Shown here: piece by piece, positions 36,033 through 46,889 of the stretch
How the letters are laid out: the number at the start of each line of letters is the position of its first letter
How positions within the stretch are numbered: position 1 is the first letter of the stretch
NCBI GenBank assembly: GCA_017562135.1
Contig: QEYB01001162.1
Location: 1 to 64,000, forward strand
DNA: 64,000 nt
Reading direction: 5' to 3'
Source: Dipylidium caninum
Lineage: Eukaryota; Platyhelminthes; Cestoda; Cyclophyllidea; Dipylidiidae
Notes under the pieces: generated by a model
Seen by the model: the letters and a program-made list of their open reading frames with translations, nothing else
Database searches by the model: none
What the model was told of the DNA's origin: nothing
Position numbers and translations under genes: made by a program

Positions 36033-38773
36033 AAAGGAACTTTAACTTATTTTGCCCATTTTATATTATGTGTGTGAGAGAGGTTTCAGTGTTCGCCGTT
36101 TCTGTGTGCACAAAATTGAAATTCCGCTCCGTGAATCGCGTCTTCTCCTTATTTCCTCCCCTAACCCCTCCAACCCAACCTCCCCCCTGTGTGGTTTGAG
36201 TATCAACGAATTATTTTGCAGCAACCGCGATGCATGGTACGGAGACATATTATAAGTTCTACCTTAAGGTTTTCAGTCGTCAGTTGCGGTGACGGCAGAG
36301 TTTGAGAATAAGCGAACTGAGGCAGCCTCCGCTGCCCAGCCCCAGTGAATATGTATGTCAGGAACGCGAAAACAACTGTTGTTGGCTGGCCCAAAAGTGC
36401 AGACGGCCTATCTGCGGCGAGCGCCTATCGGGATAACCTGAAAAGTCTTAGGTAAATGCGTCTCTCCCGCGGTTCCAACACGTTTTAATGACAATCCATC
36501 AATTATTTTTTGGATATACAAAAGAAGTGGCTGCTATTCATGAACGGGGAGAGAGAGAGGGAGAGAGAGAGAGAGAGAAAGGTGGAAGTTGCGACAAGGA
36601 ACCATGCGAATATTTTTACGCCCATCACGCTCCTGCGGCTTAGCTATAAATCGCAGTCATTGCTTAGATAGTGCTGTCGAGAACCTTAGCAATTGTGCTT
36701 TGGCGGAAATTCCTGCCAATGTCTTGGGAGCACGTACTCTTATTTACATCTCTTCTACTCGCCGATAGATTTTTGTGCAGCCTATAATGTCTATATTTTC
36801 TTCTTTGATGCCTGATTGGCGGTTGGAATTTCCTCATTTCCTGCTTCATTACATGGAAAAACATCACTTCTTTCTTGATCGTAATTTTGCGAACGAGTAA
36901 ATGCCTCTTGCACGTTGGTATAAGACATTAGTGAAGAGAACATGACATTATATCCATTTCAAGTTAGTGGCGAAAATTTGAGGACTGATGGCTCACTAGT
37001 AGGCCCTTAGACAGCGTCCTTACATTTTGTTTGTGCATGCCTGCTTCCAAATCCGGCAGGTCTCATTAAGCTAACTCGAGGAAATTTTGGAAAAGTGGAA
37101 ACTTATACTTAGGATGTGTAATCCTAGTTAGCATGATAATGTCGTGGGCCCATTTTAGGCATATAAATCATAACGCGTGGGGTAAAATATCAAAACTTTT
37201 TCCTCTATATGTATAGTCATGGTACCCCATCATCTCGGGTGACAAAGTTGTCTTAGGCGGGCAATGGACACTTCTTAGCCTTGATCTCCGTCTTTTTACC
37301 CTGGTTACACGCTAATGCATTTCAAAATGCCCTGCCCCTTATTAGTTAACACGAAGGTGTGTGCTTAAATATTTTACAAAATTAATCACGCACTGTCGGT
37401 GCTATAAACATTACAGAGAAACGAGACTGCTGATTATGTTTAGCGCTCCCATGAGGTCGCCCAATCCAACTGCTTTTTAGATGATGGGGGATGCACAATC
37501 CACCTACACAACCGCCAGGGTAGTTGTGACCCATTTATCGCGTTGGCAACGTGTGTCCTGCACACCCTGCTACTTAATAAAATCCCGTAGGCGTGTAGTT
37601 ATGTACACAGTAACGCATGGCCTCACACTTGACTTTCGAGGTAAACCCCTGTTGCTTCCCCATGCTCCCATGTTTTTTTCACGCACTCAGTATCCATCCG
37701 AGGGAGCTTTTTGCACACGACCTTGTCGCCCTACTTTTAAGGTTTAATCTCTGTCTCCGACTACTTTCACTATTCTAACCCAATCGGGCTATGCCGCGAC
37801 GTGAAATCTTCTAAAACCGGCAAAAGTGAACTCAAAGTTCTGCCTCTCAAATTTAACGGCTTTAACGTTTTGACTGTCACACTCGTCTACGGCAATCTAG
37901 GTTCCCCTTGGCCGACTGGGCTGTGAAGACGCTGTCTCGCCCACGTTTTCGCTCCCCTCCTAAACGCTCACCAAATACAGATTAAGCAGCCGCAGGGCCT
38001 TCCTCCCTTGCGGTTTCCAATCCCATTCGCGGACTATGATTTACCTCTCATCCGCTCTCCTCGTCATCATACCAGCGCGTAGAACACACAGCCATCACAG
38101 CTTTCAAGACGAATCAGACGAGTGTCCAACTCCCGATATCCAAATGAGTGTTAGATGCTCTGAGTGGCGTATGAGGGGCAACACTACGAAGGCGTGCATG
38201 ACGGCTGGTATCGCTTGTTTATTTCCCACTTTCTGCATTTATATTCGTTTTTGCGCTTTGAGAAGCACATTCGTACATTTCATACGTCCTCGCACAGGAG
38301 GGGGAAAGGGAACGAGGAAACAAAAGGACCGGAAAGGGGAGACAGAAGCGGAGCGGGTGAACTTGAAGAGTAAATGGGACAAAAAACGATGCGCACACAA
38401 ACAATCAAACCAACAAACGGACGCGAATGGCTTCAAGCAACCCCGAGGTGAGGTCTACGCCGATGCTAATGGTAACAGTGTTGAAGAAATTATGAAAAAA
38501 AAGGAGGAGGTAGAGAAGGCGGAGTTACCATCAATATACACACGGGGCAAGGAGAGTGGAGACACTGGGAATGGCCAGGGGGCAGTAACAGGGCGGGGAA
38601 AGTCGGCTTATTCCTATTTCCTTTTTTTCGTCTCTCCACTTGCTTTTTGACTAGAAGACGGTGTCAGCGAGGCCACCGGTAGAGAGGAGACAGGGGAGAA
38701 ATGCAACGACTGCGCGGGGATGGGCGTGTGTGAGCAGACGGAGTCGGCAGAACGGACGGGACGAGAGGGCGCA

Positions 38774-38959
38774 TTATTGATCAGGCTGAGTGGTGAGGAA
38801 CTGGTCGGGTCGCTTGTGCTGCTCCAGCGCCCGAATAGTACCCTGGTCCTGTGGCAGGTCCGACTTGCGACGCAGTGACGCCGGTGTCGTATTCTCCATT
38901 TTTCTCACTAGGAAAGGAAGCGCCGAGGTGCCCTGGCCCTCCCCACCCAGCTTACGCAC
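38774..38959 (-). pseudogene. Inverted copy of the last PPP2R5 exon
   Basis: This 62-codon segment (stop included) is identical in protein to 29790-29975, including the RRKSDLPQD motif and the terminal QPDQ. It keeps an acceptor-like TTAG and about 640 bases of intron 10. It lacks the other ten exons, so it cannot encode a B56 subunit by itself. It is a passenger of the inverted duplication. Confidence 0.9.
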
Positions 38960-39609
38960 CTAAGAAAGGCGATGCAGGAGGCCAGTTTGGTTAATTTTGC
39001 TCTGTTAAGAGTTCCTAAAAATCGGATATTCTGGTCTATCGCCAGCCTTCGACTTATATCGTCTAGATCACAAAGTCACCCGAACTCGGTAGTGGGCCAC
39101 AATTACGCCATCGTGCAAGGCTAACAGTAAAGGGGAGCAGGGGGAGAGAAGCGTTCTATGCGTCTGACAACGTGTGTGCTGGGGACATAAAGCGAGTGAT
39201 GAAGATCTCGCTTCTATGATACATTCCAAAAGATGACCCCCACGAGACGTGGACAAGAGGGTACGGCAGTTCGACGTAGTAGCGGGACACAGGCGATGGC
39301 AGGGGAGCAGGCACCGAGGAAAGATGGACGCAGGGGCGAGAAGTGACTTGACAACTGAAAAATCTACCAAAGGGGAGTCTTTAAATACCTCTTAAAGACC
39401 AAAGACCGGAGTAAAAGTAGGTGAGACTGTGGAATAGTGTTGAAGCGATGGGGAGAAAGCTCAGACAACTTCAGAAAGGAAGGCATACCTTCGAGAGGCA
39501 ACTGTGTGCCTACGACTAACGACGCGGTTACGAGGTAGCAGTCGGTCAAAGTCTTGAGCAACGATTAACTACGAACAGAATTGACATGTTGTTGCGCCTG
39601 GGTGGAAAA

Positions 39610-39692
39610 AATGTCTTATGCATGGCATTCCCCACGTGGAACTGCTGAATTCCTGCCGTGTGCCATGTGTTGCCTCGGTGGAAGCCCTGTAA
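39610..39692 (+). repeat. Short diverged repeat, shared with 49037-49117
   Basis: About 80 bases here match the reverse complement of 49037-49117 with clear but imperfect identity, including TGCCTCGGTGGAAG and TATGCATG. It begins right at the outer edge of the right arm. It does not read as an intact frame here, whereas at 49 kb it lies in an open minus-strand frame. Confidence 0.6.
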
Positions 39693-39904
39693 CATTCCAT
39701 TGCACGGGCCTCTGATCCGACCTTCTTCTGGAGGGCGCATTTTATGTATCATCCGGTGTCAACCTCACCCCTGTGCCAACGCATGCTCGTACTCGGTCAA
39801 TTCACATCGCCCTCGAGGTTCCGCCTGAACATCATCGCCACGCACAGAGAATAGATGTGGACGGAGGGCACCCGAATGGGCCGGGCCGGTTCGAGGTGGG
39901 CCGA

Positions 39905-39924
39905 GGCGGGGCGGGGCGGGGCGG
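39905..39924. promoter_or_regulatory. GC-box cluster
   Basis: Three overlapping GGGGCGGGGC-type boxes are typical Sp1/KLF sites. Which gene they would serve is not clear; no gene start is recognised nearby. Confidence 0.3.
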
Positions 39925-42413
39925 CTCCGGACTGGACGAGGCCGATTTTGATGAGGCTGGTGGGAAGAGCGACGGCGCCACGATTGCTCTTGACTGGGTA
40001 GTAGCCCGTCGCCCCACCCACTTTCAGCTGACCCCAAACCGCCAATTAGGCAATAGTTCGGAGGGCGTGATGAGAGCCTCGCCTCCACCACAGCCCACCT
40101 CGTCGTGTCCCCAAGCGTGCTCAGAGCCGAACCATCCAGCAGCTGCTCGGCGTGGATTAAAGTAGGGCGTGACAGGAGGACTAACGGTGGTGGCGAAGAC
40201 GCTGCCGGTAGACGTGAGGCTGTCGGGTGCGTGGGGGAAGAAGAAGTTGTGCGCTTTCCGCATGAAGCCCATTTGGGCGGCGTTGATGCGATTCTGCGGC
40301 ATGTTCTCGTTCACTGGAACGCTAATGAAGCCCGCGGTTATTCACACCAGCACATCCCGAACAACGACGCGGCCGACAGTGGGTGGAGACATTTCATGTC
40401 CCCAAACAGGCAGCAATTTGGTGAGCGGCGGGAAGTTAAGGAAGAGTTTGAGGCGAGGTGAAGGAGAGAGGCTGGCAAGACTTGATCGTCCCTGCGATGG
40501 CAGCCCAACATTGTGTGAAGCGACTCGGGCCAAGCTGACACGACCGGTGTGGAAGGCTGTTGCCCCTCCGCCATAATCTTAAAGTCCCGCTCCCGTCACT
40601 GCAGGCAATCGCGCTTCACTTCTTCAGTACGTACTCTGTCCACCTCGTAGGCTGAGTATTCACTGCTAATGACGTGTGAACTGACACATGCAGGAGACGA
40701 TTGCTCAGGTGTATGTTTTTTCCTCTCTCCCGAGAAACTCACCGCTTCGCCTCGCAAGGCCTGGAGGCGAACACGTTGAGCAGCGCTGCTTCGACTGCGA
40801 GTTCGCACTCTGTCGTCGAAGGGGCTTGAAAAGCCTTCTCCCTTGCCAGGCCATGCAGTCGGTGAGGGAGGACGAGTAATTCATTCATACTCGCTCTTAT
40901 TGCCAACTCGCCGTGTCCCTTGTGTCATTTACGCAGAACACCTTGCATGCAGTGCTTACATCCTCGTGGGCGGATGTTACCGCTCTTTCAATGTTGCCAT
41001 TAGTGGCTTTTAATAAAACCCTACTGAATGAAGATGAGAGGCGAATATCAGTGCCCGTGCATTGCCTCGTCGCTCTCCGACCTAAGTTTTCAAGCTTAAT
41101 CAAGAAGCAATTCTCAAAAGATGCATCGGTGAAATGATCATCCATTGGCGTTGGCAGTGTTGAGAGACATTCCTAATTGCCGCGCAGGTCAGCAGGTGGA
41201 AAATACAGGTTACCGCGTTGGATAGCGAAAAAGCAGGCCGTCCCGGGATCGCTCCTTTTCGGAAAGTGGATCTGTTGGGAGGCAGCAGCCGTTCAGTGGT
41301 GGTTGTGGAGCCTCACTTCAATCGCTCAAATCTACGTTTGCGTGGTAGAAGAGCACGCTCCGCGGTGTCTGTGACAAGAAACCTGAGGAGTGTCTCCGCT
41401 CAGTCTTCGCAGTGGCAACGGAGAGAAGGGGAGAGGAGAATGCAGTTTTTGGACGTCGACTCAAGCTGTCAGACTTCCGCCCGGCCCTGGAATATTATTC
41501 GGTGAAGCGTGAATATTGCAAGCCCGAGGCGTTGTTCCCACCTCCCGACCATTGTGGACCCAGTCAAACTGTTGAGACGGGTAGGGCTTCTCTCAAACAT
41601 TCCACCGCTAGGCGCCTTGGGCGCTGAGAATGCAGGCGGATGACTCCAACACTTGTCGAATGTGGAGGTGTCGGACCTACAACCATCCTGCCACCCACCA
41701 GAGCCTCCATCTCGCCTTGAAGCGGCCAGAAGAGGGTTGACCAGCCTTTTCTAGCTAGAGTTCTATTAATTTCGCCGGTGGATGGAAGAAACACCCGCTT
41801 CCATGTCCGCCCAATTGACAGCTAAAGGCCTTTTCGCCTTCTCCGCAGATCTTCAGTCCTCTCAGAGAACGGCGACCTGCACAAATGTACGTCTCGGGTG
41901 AGACGATAAGGAATTCCCAGGCGAAACGGACTTTCCAGAGCAATTGTGTGGGAGGTGTTCTACTCAACTGCCCAAGTAGAGAGCCGTGAAGGAGTCGAGA
42001 ATGAAGGACACCTCACTCTCGCACAAGGCGAGGTACTTTTCGGCGCCAAACTTCTGTTTTTGAGCTGACGACTGCAAATGCAAGTGGGTCACGAGGGCGC
42101 AGACGCGGGCCTGAAAAGATGCCACATTTCATCACCGGCCTCAGATGACGCCCTGCGCCGAGCCAAAGGCCAAAAAATATCCAAATGCTGGAGTGGTAGG
42201 TGACCGTGTTACCAGCCGGGTCGGAGTGGGTGGAGAAGTCCACCCTCCTCCCCAACTCACGCTTTTTTTGGACTTTCCAGGCAGCCGTCGTCGCCGTCTC
42301 CGAGCCGAACGGTGAAGGGCGACAGGGTGGAGGGCGGCGGAACGCGGGCATCTTCTCAAAATATCCTCGAGTGTGGAGGGTGGGTCCGCGTAAAGGGACT
42401 TGTACAAGCTAAA

Positions 42414-42434
42414 ACACACACACACACACACACA
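42414..42434. repeat. (CA)n microsatellite
   Basis: About ten CA units lie in unassigned sequence upstream (minus sense) of GC-rich frames. No function is apparent. Confidence 0.85.
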
Positions 42435-43621
42435 AGAATGGAGTTGTAATGTAACGGCTGAGAGAGAGAGACAACTGCATGACTTCCAATTTACCAGGAG
42501 CCAATTTTATTTACCATTAATTTTACAGGGGAGTTCATAGCCAAGCTTGGACCCGCCTGGTGCACCGAAGTGGCGGTGCAGAGGGCATCTCCGCCGGGCG
42601 ATGGCGTGGGACGGGCAGGGCGAAGAGGATGTGGTGAGGATGGCTTTCCGTGTGTGGAGAGATTCTCGCCTCTTGGCTTCCGCGACGAGGGATACTTGAA
42701 GGCGGGTTGACGGATGGGCGGAGGGCATTGGCCGTCTGGCGACCGGACGCGCACTGCAGCCGGGCATGCGAGGCTGAAGGAGTGCGGGGAGAGGCAGAAT
42801 TGGGTGTCGTCGTGCTTGTGCTTCACACCCTTATTTCTCCAACACTTGCCTGCGAGGTGAGGCGAGTGTGCAGGCGCTGGTGAGGATGGCGGAGGAGGAG
42901 GCAGAGCGGAGTAGAGGCGAGACAGTGCGTGTGAAGGATGGGCAGAGAGGACGTGCAGTCGTAGTCGTCGGCTTCGATGCAGAACGGAAGGGAGCGGGGG
43001 GTCGAAGTAAACAATTCGGGCGGCATCGGGACCGGGGCGAGAAGCAGGCTGGTTTCCGACGTACCCTTCGTCATCTGCCGAGGTGAAAGGCGTCCCGCGT
43101 TGTACTCATGGCTTATTAACGCGTCAGTTTGACGAAGTCTGTCAGCGAGTAGCCTCGTCCCGCTGATGAATTTCGCTGTCTGAGTGGCTTAAAGCTACCC
43201 GTACGACTCGTCCCTTAGGGATCAGTGTCTACATTGGCGTCTGGGCACACCGAGGCTGTCTGTGTGAGCTCTCGTCGACTATGGACACGCGCCACCCCAC
43301 TTCCGCCCAGTGCCGCCCGTCCACGGCGCGGCCTGTTTGCCACATCAGCGCTAGTTAACTTGAGGCATCCGGAGCCTCAATGCCATTCGCCCCAACGCGG
43401 GGTCAGACACCGGTTTGGAGGTGGACTCCACCTCCGAACTGCCCACCGGCCGCCACCGCGGCACCATCCGCACTCTTCGCATGCCAAATGCTCGAATTCT
43501 TGCCACCTCTTGGCCGAGACACAGTTACAGGCTCAATCTCGCTCTGACAGCGTGGCATTCGTCCGCCACCCCCGGGAAGCCAAGCCACACCACGGGTTGT
43601 GGGCGAAAGAAGCGCCGGACA

Positions 43622-43627
43622 TTTATT
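43622..43627 (-). terminator. Polyadenylation signal of cystatin B
   Basis: TTTATT on the plus strand reads AATAAA on the minus strand, about 60 bases after the cystatin B stop codon. Confidence 0.65.
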
Positions 43628-43686
43628 GGAGCACCGTGGCAGAGGTAAAAAAAAGTGTACGAGCGATTAGGAAGGGTTATGACTGC

Positions 43687-44013
43687 CTAGACACGAAGGA
43701 GGGAGACCTCGGGGTTCTGAGGGTTGCCCTCCCTCTCGAAGTAGACCATCTTGTACTCCACCGCCTCTCCTGCCGGGCATTGCGCCTCAGCCAGTTTTAC
43801 GTGGATGACATACTTGAAGCCGTTGATGACTTGTTTTGTTGCCGAGACAATGTCCACCAGGGTGAGACGTTTCTCCCGCCCCTCGTTCAGAGTCCTCAAG
43901 GCCGCGTCAACCTTCGCGCGCAACGACGCCGACTGACAGACGGCGCGGGAGAGGGGCACAATGTCGCCTGTGGTCGCCGCCGTCTCCGCTGTTACCTGTC
44001 GATGTTTCTGCAT
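43687..44013 (-). CDS. Cystatin B-type gene in cluster (no visible signal peptide)
   Basis: This is a 108-codon single-exon cystatin-fold protein; the family inhibits papain-like cysteine proteases. The reactive first hairpin is QVING at residues 61-65, followed by FKYVIHVKLAEAQCP, the classic beta-strand and cysteine after QxVxG. A Gly at residue 16 (TTGDIVPLS) could serve as the N-terminal trunk glycine. The ATG at 44013 is the only in-frame ATG, although the frame stays open about 88 codons upstream. No hydrophobic leader follows it, so the product looks cytosolic like a stefin unless a leader exon is missed. Cysteines are at 26 and 79 only. It is head-to-head with cystatin A, 682 bases between start codons. 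Long antisense frames over it are shadows. Confidence 0.8.
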   Translation of the reverse strand: MQKHRQVTAETAATTGDIVPLSRAVCQSASLRAKVDAALRTLNEGREKRLTLVDIVSATKQVINGFKYVIHVKLAEAQCPAGEAVEYKMVYFEREGNPQNPEVSLLRV

Positions 44014-44123
44014 CCGCAAATTCTTAACTCTGGCGATCGTCTGCGCGAGTTGCGAACTCGTGAGAGCGGAAGTCACAGAGACTTTGGCGATCACGTGGCC
44101 CAACAGAGGCGAGAGACACGCGG

Positions 44124-44210
44124 ATTGGCTAAACGCAGTCAGGCGCACGCCCGATTGGCGCGTGGCTTTGGACGTCGACCTCGTCTCTCGACGTGATCCG
44201 CCTATATTTT
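44124..44210 (-). promoter_or_regulatory. Cystatin B promoter elements
   Basis: ATTGG at 44124-44128 and 44154-44158 (plus strand) are CCAAT boxes on the coding strand, 30 bp apart. A TATA-like AAAATATAGG sits at 44201-44210. The TATA lies farther from the start codon than the CCAAT boxes, so it may belong to an alternative start or be inactive. Confidence 0.45.
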
Positions 44211-44594
44211 GAGCACGGTGGGCATCCTGAAGCCCTGCTACTTTCTCGATTCGGTCTCGCCAGCCCCAGGTCAGCACGGATACAACAAAAAAGCGGATGG
44301 CAGAAAAGCTGAGTAACTTGGCGTTGGCCCTAGTAGTTGGTCGTGAGAAGTCACAGGTTTTGAACTAAGCCCAGTTATTTGCGCTGTTGCCACACTTCGA
44401 GGGTGCTTTTGAGCGGGTCAGTTGAGTTTGTGAGCAACAGTGGGCCCAACTACGACGCCACGAGAGGCTCATTAGTGGTTATTTAGTGGCTGCGGCTAAA
44501 AGGTAATGTGGCTGTTGACCCCTCTGCTTTCCAGAAGGTGATTCACATTTGCGTATTTTGCGCAAATAGCGCGTATATAACAAATTGCTACCCT

Positions 44595-44654
44595 ATTGGT
44601 TAGTGGTGACCTTGAGATAGGGCTCCGATTGGCTAGCGGCGAAACCATAAGTAT
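44595..44654 (+). promoter_or_regulatory. Cystatin A promoter: paired ATTGG and TATA-like box
   Basis: ATTGG occurs at 44595-44599 and 44628-44632 (33 bp apart), then CCATAAGTA near 44646-44654. The ATG is at 44696. The block is clearly homologous to 35614-35800 upstream of the truncated cystatin. Confidence 0.6.
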
Positions 44655-44695
44655 GCGTGCTTTCCGGTGCAGTCACAAAGGAAATCGCAAGTCCA

Positions 44696-45106
44696 ATGAT
44701 TACTGGGACAGTCGTTGCGATTGTTATCGTCGCAGTCGCTTCATGCGCCGAAGTGCAGATTGTGCCTGAAAACAACGAACTCCTCGGTGAAATTAAGCAA
44801 CTAAGCTCCGAGGCCCTTCAAAGTGACGAGGCGAAGACGCGGGTAGAGTCGGCATTGAAGCACTTAGAAGCCAGAGACGAACGTCATTGGAATTACCGTC
44901 TCATCAACATTCGCAATGGGACCAATCAGGTGGTGAATGGCATTAAATTTGTGTTTGAGGCCGAGGTGGAACGCACCGAGGCAGGGAAGCAGACTTTGGG
45001 AGCGGAAGGTGCTTCAGAGGTCTACAAGATAAACATCTATCAACCGGCTGCTCTAGATGCTGAAACTGAGTACTTCTTTGAACGTCTCCTACCAAAGGAG
45101 GAGTGA
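44696..45106 (+). CDS. Secreted cystatin A (cysteine-free mature form)
   Basis: This is a 136-codon intronless cystatin. A signal peptide spans residues 1 to about 19 (MITGTVVAIVIVAVASC core), giving a secreted inhibitor of cathepsin-type cysteine proteases by family knowledge. The helix region runs ~30-60. The reactive hairpin is QVVNG at 78-82, followed by IKFVFEAEVE. The second hairpin is around QPAALDA at 116-122, without the usual Pro-Trp. The mature chain has no cysteine at all, unlike classical secreted type-2 cystatins with two disulfides. It therefore combines a type-2 leader with a stefin-like body. The ATG at 44696 is the first in frame. It is the closest intact relative of the truncated genes in the inverted repeat, and its promoter is shared with them. 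Confidence 0.88.
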   Translation: MITGTVVAIVIVAVASCAEVQIVPENNELLGEIKQLSSEALQSDEAKTRVESALKHLEARDERHWNYRLINIRNGTNQVVNGIKFVFEAEVERTEAGKQTLGAEGASEVYKINIYQPAALDAETEYFFERLLPKEE

Positions 45107-45530
45107 GCTGTCCTCCCCGGTTCCCATACTTTCATACGTGTGTTTCGCTTACCCAACATTGTGCTCCAAACCTAACCGATGGTCTCTTTCTCTATGACTG
45201 GTCGAATCCGCGGGTTTCTAGATGCGTCCCCTCGCCCCAGGGCAGACATGCAAAGGCAGAAGACGGGGGCGGGTAGGGATGGCGGTGGATTTGGGAGTGG
45301 TGGTGACCGCGTTCCCTGTCGTTTTGAGTATCAACTCCATCAAATGCCAGATACACGCAAACTCGTGCCGGGTTTATAGGATGCTTGGATTCGTGCTTGT
45401 GACACGAATGCCTCCCGCATTATCGTCATCACGTTCCCGCGAAGTAATCAACTGCATGGAAAATAACAACAGCAATGCTTCTGGCCGGGGTGTCGGATGC
45501 GGAAAAGAGTCCTCTCATAGCAGTTGCAGT

Positions 45531-46150
45531 TGGGCTTGTTGGCAGACGGTATCATCCCTCACCTTGAGACCTTTATTTCCCGCCAAGCGGGCCTGCATTT
45601 CTGTGAACACGGGCAACAAGTTGGGGCTGAACCTGAACCCTGAGGCCTGAGGGAGAGTGTGAAAAGGGACAGTCGCGGAGACTGGCAAATTCACAGCACC
45701 GAGCAGACATTGCGTTGTCTGGTCGTGTTGGCCACGTTGGTGGTGTGCGCGGCGGTGACGTGGTAGACACTCGTCAGAGACACCCGGATGGAGTTTTTTC
45801 TGTCGACGGCTAGGGTAATGATAGAGGTGGAAATTTGGCACATGTGTTTCACCTCCGTTGACTTTCATCCGTGGCACGCAAAAACACCTCAGTTCTTCCT
45901 GCGAAGCACCACTCGCCTTTTCGTGTCCCAGGTCAAGTGTGACGTGGTTTTGTCGGAGTTAGTGATAACCAACGCCGATGAAACGGAGTTTGGGCAGTAG
46001 GACACGGCTGTTGAAAGCGATACGGGGGGAGGGTGAATGCGGATTCGCTTCACCGCGGCTCCTATTGAGGATGGCAACAGGTGCGGGGCGAGCATTCAGG
46101 AGGGTGCGTTCTCCGAGGCCTCGCCGCAATTGAATGTCATGCTTCCTCCG
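45531..46150 (+). repeat. Decayed segmental duplicate of PSME3 intron 3/exon 4
   Basis: This block matches 53467-54240 in the PSME3 gene. The part 45648-45900 is nearly identical to 53575-53880; both ends are more diverged. About 150 bases including the splice acceptor are missing in this copy near 46030. It therefore cannot act as an exon in a PSME3-like transcript. Confidence 0.85.
46033..46150 (+). pseudogene. PA28gamma exon 4 fragment
   Basis: This equals part of PSME3 exon 4 after deletion of the exon start. In one frame it still reads IEDGN-CGASIQE, the activation-loop signature, but a one-base deletion and substitutions break the frame before it. It is a dead fragment caught between cystatins A and C. 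Confidence 0.8.
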
Positions 46151-46233
46151 CCGGTCTAGTCCATCTGGTGCACCGGGTGGAGGACAGGAAAAGCGTTGAG
46201 GTGAGGTTGGTTCTGCTGCCTCTCCTGCATCTT

Positions 46234-46239
46234 AATAAA
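46234..46239 (+). terminator. AATAAA of unclear ownership
   Basis: A canonical signal lies between the PSME3 fragment and the cystatin C promoter. It could end a long cystatin A transcript about 1.1 kb upstream, since no nearer AATAAA follows that gene. Confidence 0.3.
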
Positions 46240-46444
46240 GCAAATGGGGAGTTTTGAAACACTGGCCTGAGCCAAAAATCGGCGTCAATTTTGCCACCTT
46301 ACAACCTCCACAGGGGAATTGCTGAGTGTCGAGGATCCTTCCACCTTGATCATCAAGCACTCGTCTGCCAGCGAAGCCTGGCGAGCGTGCACATACAAGC
46401 ACTAGTCCGACGTGTCATATGATGGCGACCTGCGTCGTGTTCTC

Positions 46445-46490
46445 ATTGGCTGGCAAAAATCGACCGCTCACTCTGCCCCACTCTGATTGG
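46445..46490 (+). promoter_or_regulatory. Paired ATTGG boxes, cystatin C
   Basis: ATTGG occurs at 46445-46449 and 46486-46490, 41 bp apart. The second box is 58 bases before the ATG at 46548. No clear TATA box is present. Confidence 0.55.
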
Positions 46491-46547
46491 TCAGCAGATG
46501 AAGGCAATAGAATTGAACCTGCGTGACTGCCAGTCAACACCAAAGTG

Positions 46548-46889
46548 ATGTTTTGTTTGTTCTTGCTCACCTCCCACCTCCTCCTCGTCGAATCCGAGGC
46601 CAGAATGGGCCTCTTGGGCGGTCGTACGCCTATGTCCCGCGAGCAACTTCAAAGTGAGGGAATTCAGAACCTTGTGAAGGAGGCTCTGGTCAGTTCCAGT
46701 AACTGCACCGCTCTCCAGGAAATCGTTAGTGGCACATCACAGATTACAAATGGTGTTGTTTATCGCTTCAAAGTGAAGACTACTCGGAAAAACCATTGTA
46801 ACGATGCCCACAAGCACAAACGTGTGTCAAATGTTCAAGTCTATCTTCCGCCTTTCATAGACGCCAGGCCTCAATACCAGCTCGAATGA
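46548..46889 (+). CDS. Secreted cystatin C
   Basis: This is a 113-codon intronless cystatin. A signal peptide at residues 1-18 (MFCLFLLTSHLLLVESEA) precedes LLGGRTPMS, which holds the N-terminal Gly-Gly trunk (24-25) used by cystatins to enter the protease cleft. The reactive hairpin is QITNG at 65-69, a variant of QxVxG with Ile-Thr. Beta-strands VVYRFKVKTT and NVQVYLPP follow. The second hairpin shows PPFIDARP instead of Pro-Trp. Cysteines at 53 and 84 flank the loop and may pair. It converges on cystatin D, its closest paralog in this window, 1.6 kb downstream. The start is the ATG at 46548; the GTG just before it is not needed. Confidence 0.87.
   Translation: MFCLFLLTSHLLLVESEARMGLLGGRTPMSREQLQSEGIQNLVKEALVSSSNCTALQEIVSGTSQITNGVVYRFKVKTTRKNHCNDAHKHKRVSNVQVYLPPFIDARPQYQLE

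Larger units (their letters stand above)
34970..39606 (-). repeat. Large inverted repeat, right arm
   Basis: This is the reverse complement of 29145-33770. It ends at about 39606, just after sequence matching PPP2R5 intron 10. It carries a plus-strand truncated cystatin, the cystatin 3' flank, and a minus-strand copy of the last PPP2R5 exon. The GA run at 36549-36579 is shorter than the loop copy. High identity implies a recent duplication, gene conversion, or an assembly artefact. Confidence 0.92.
39693..43618. other. Gene-poor GC-rich stretch with unassigned open frames
   Basis: Several frames of 60-135 codons overlap on both strands. Some follow acceptor-like sites, for example after CGCGCAG at 41188 (about 106 open codons, basic) and after ATGCAG near 40694. 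On the minus strand, frames at 40024-40314 and 42013-42351 are also open. None has a domain I recognise, and no consistent exon chain can be built. A (CA)n run lies at 42414-42434. Confidence 0.35.

Noticed and set aside
43225..44196. 323-codon plus-strand frame over cystatin B
   Set aside because: It is antisense to a clear cystatin with QVING and AATAAA on the other strand, has no ATG at its start, and shows no domain. It is treated as a shadow.
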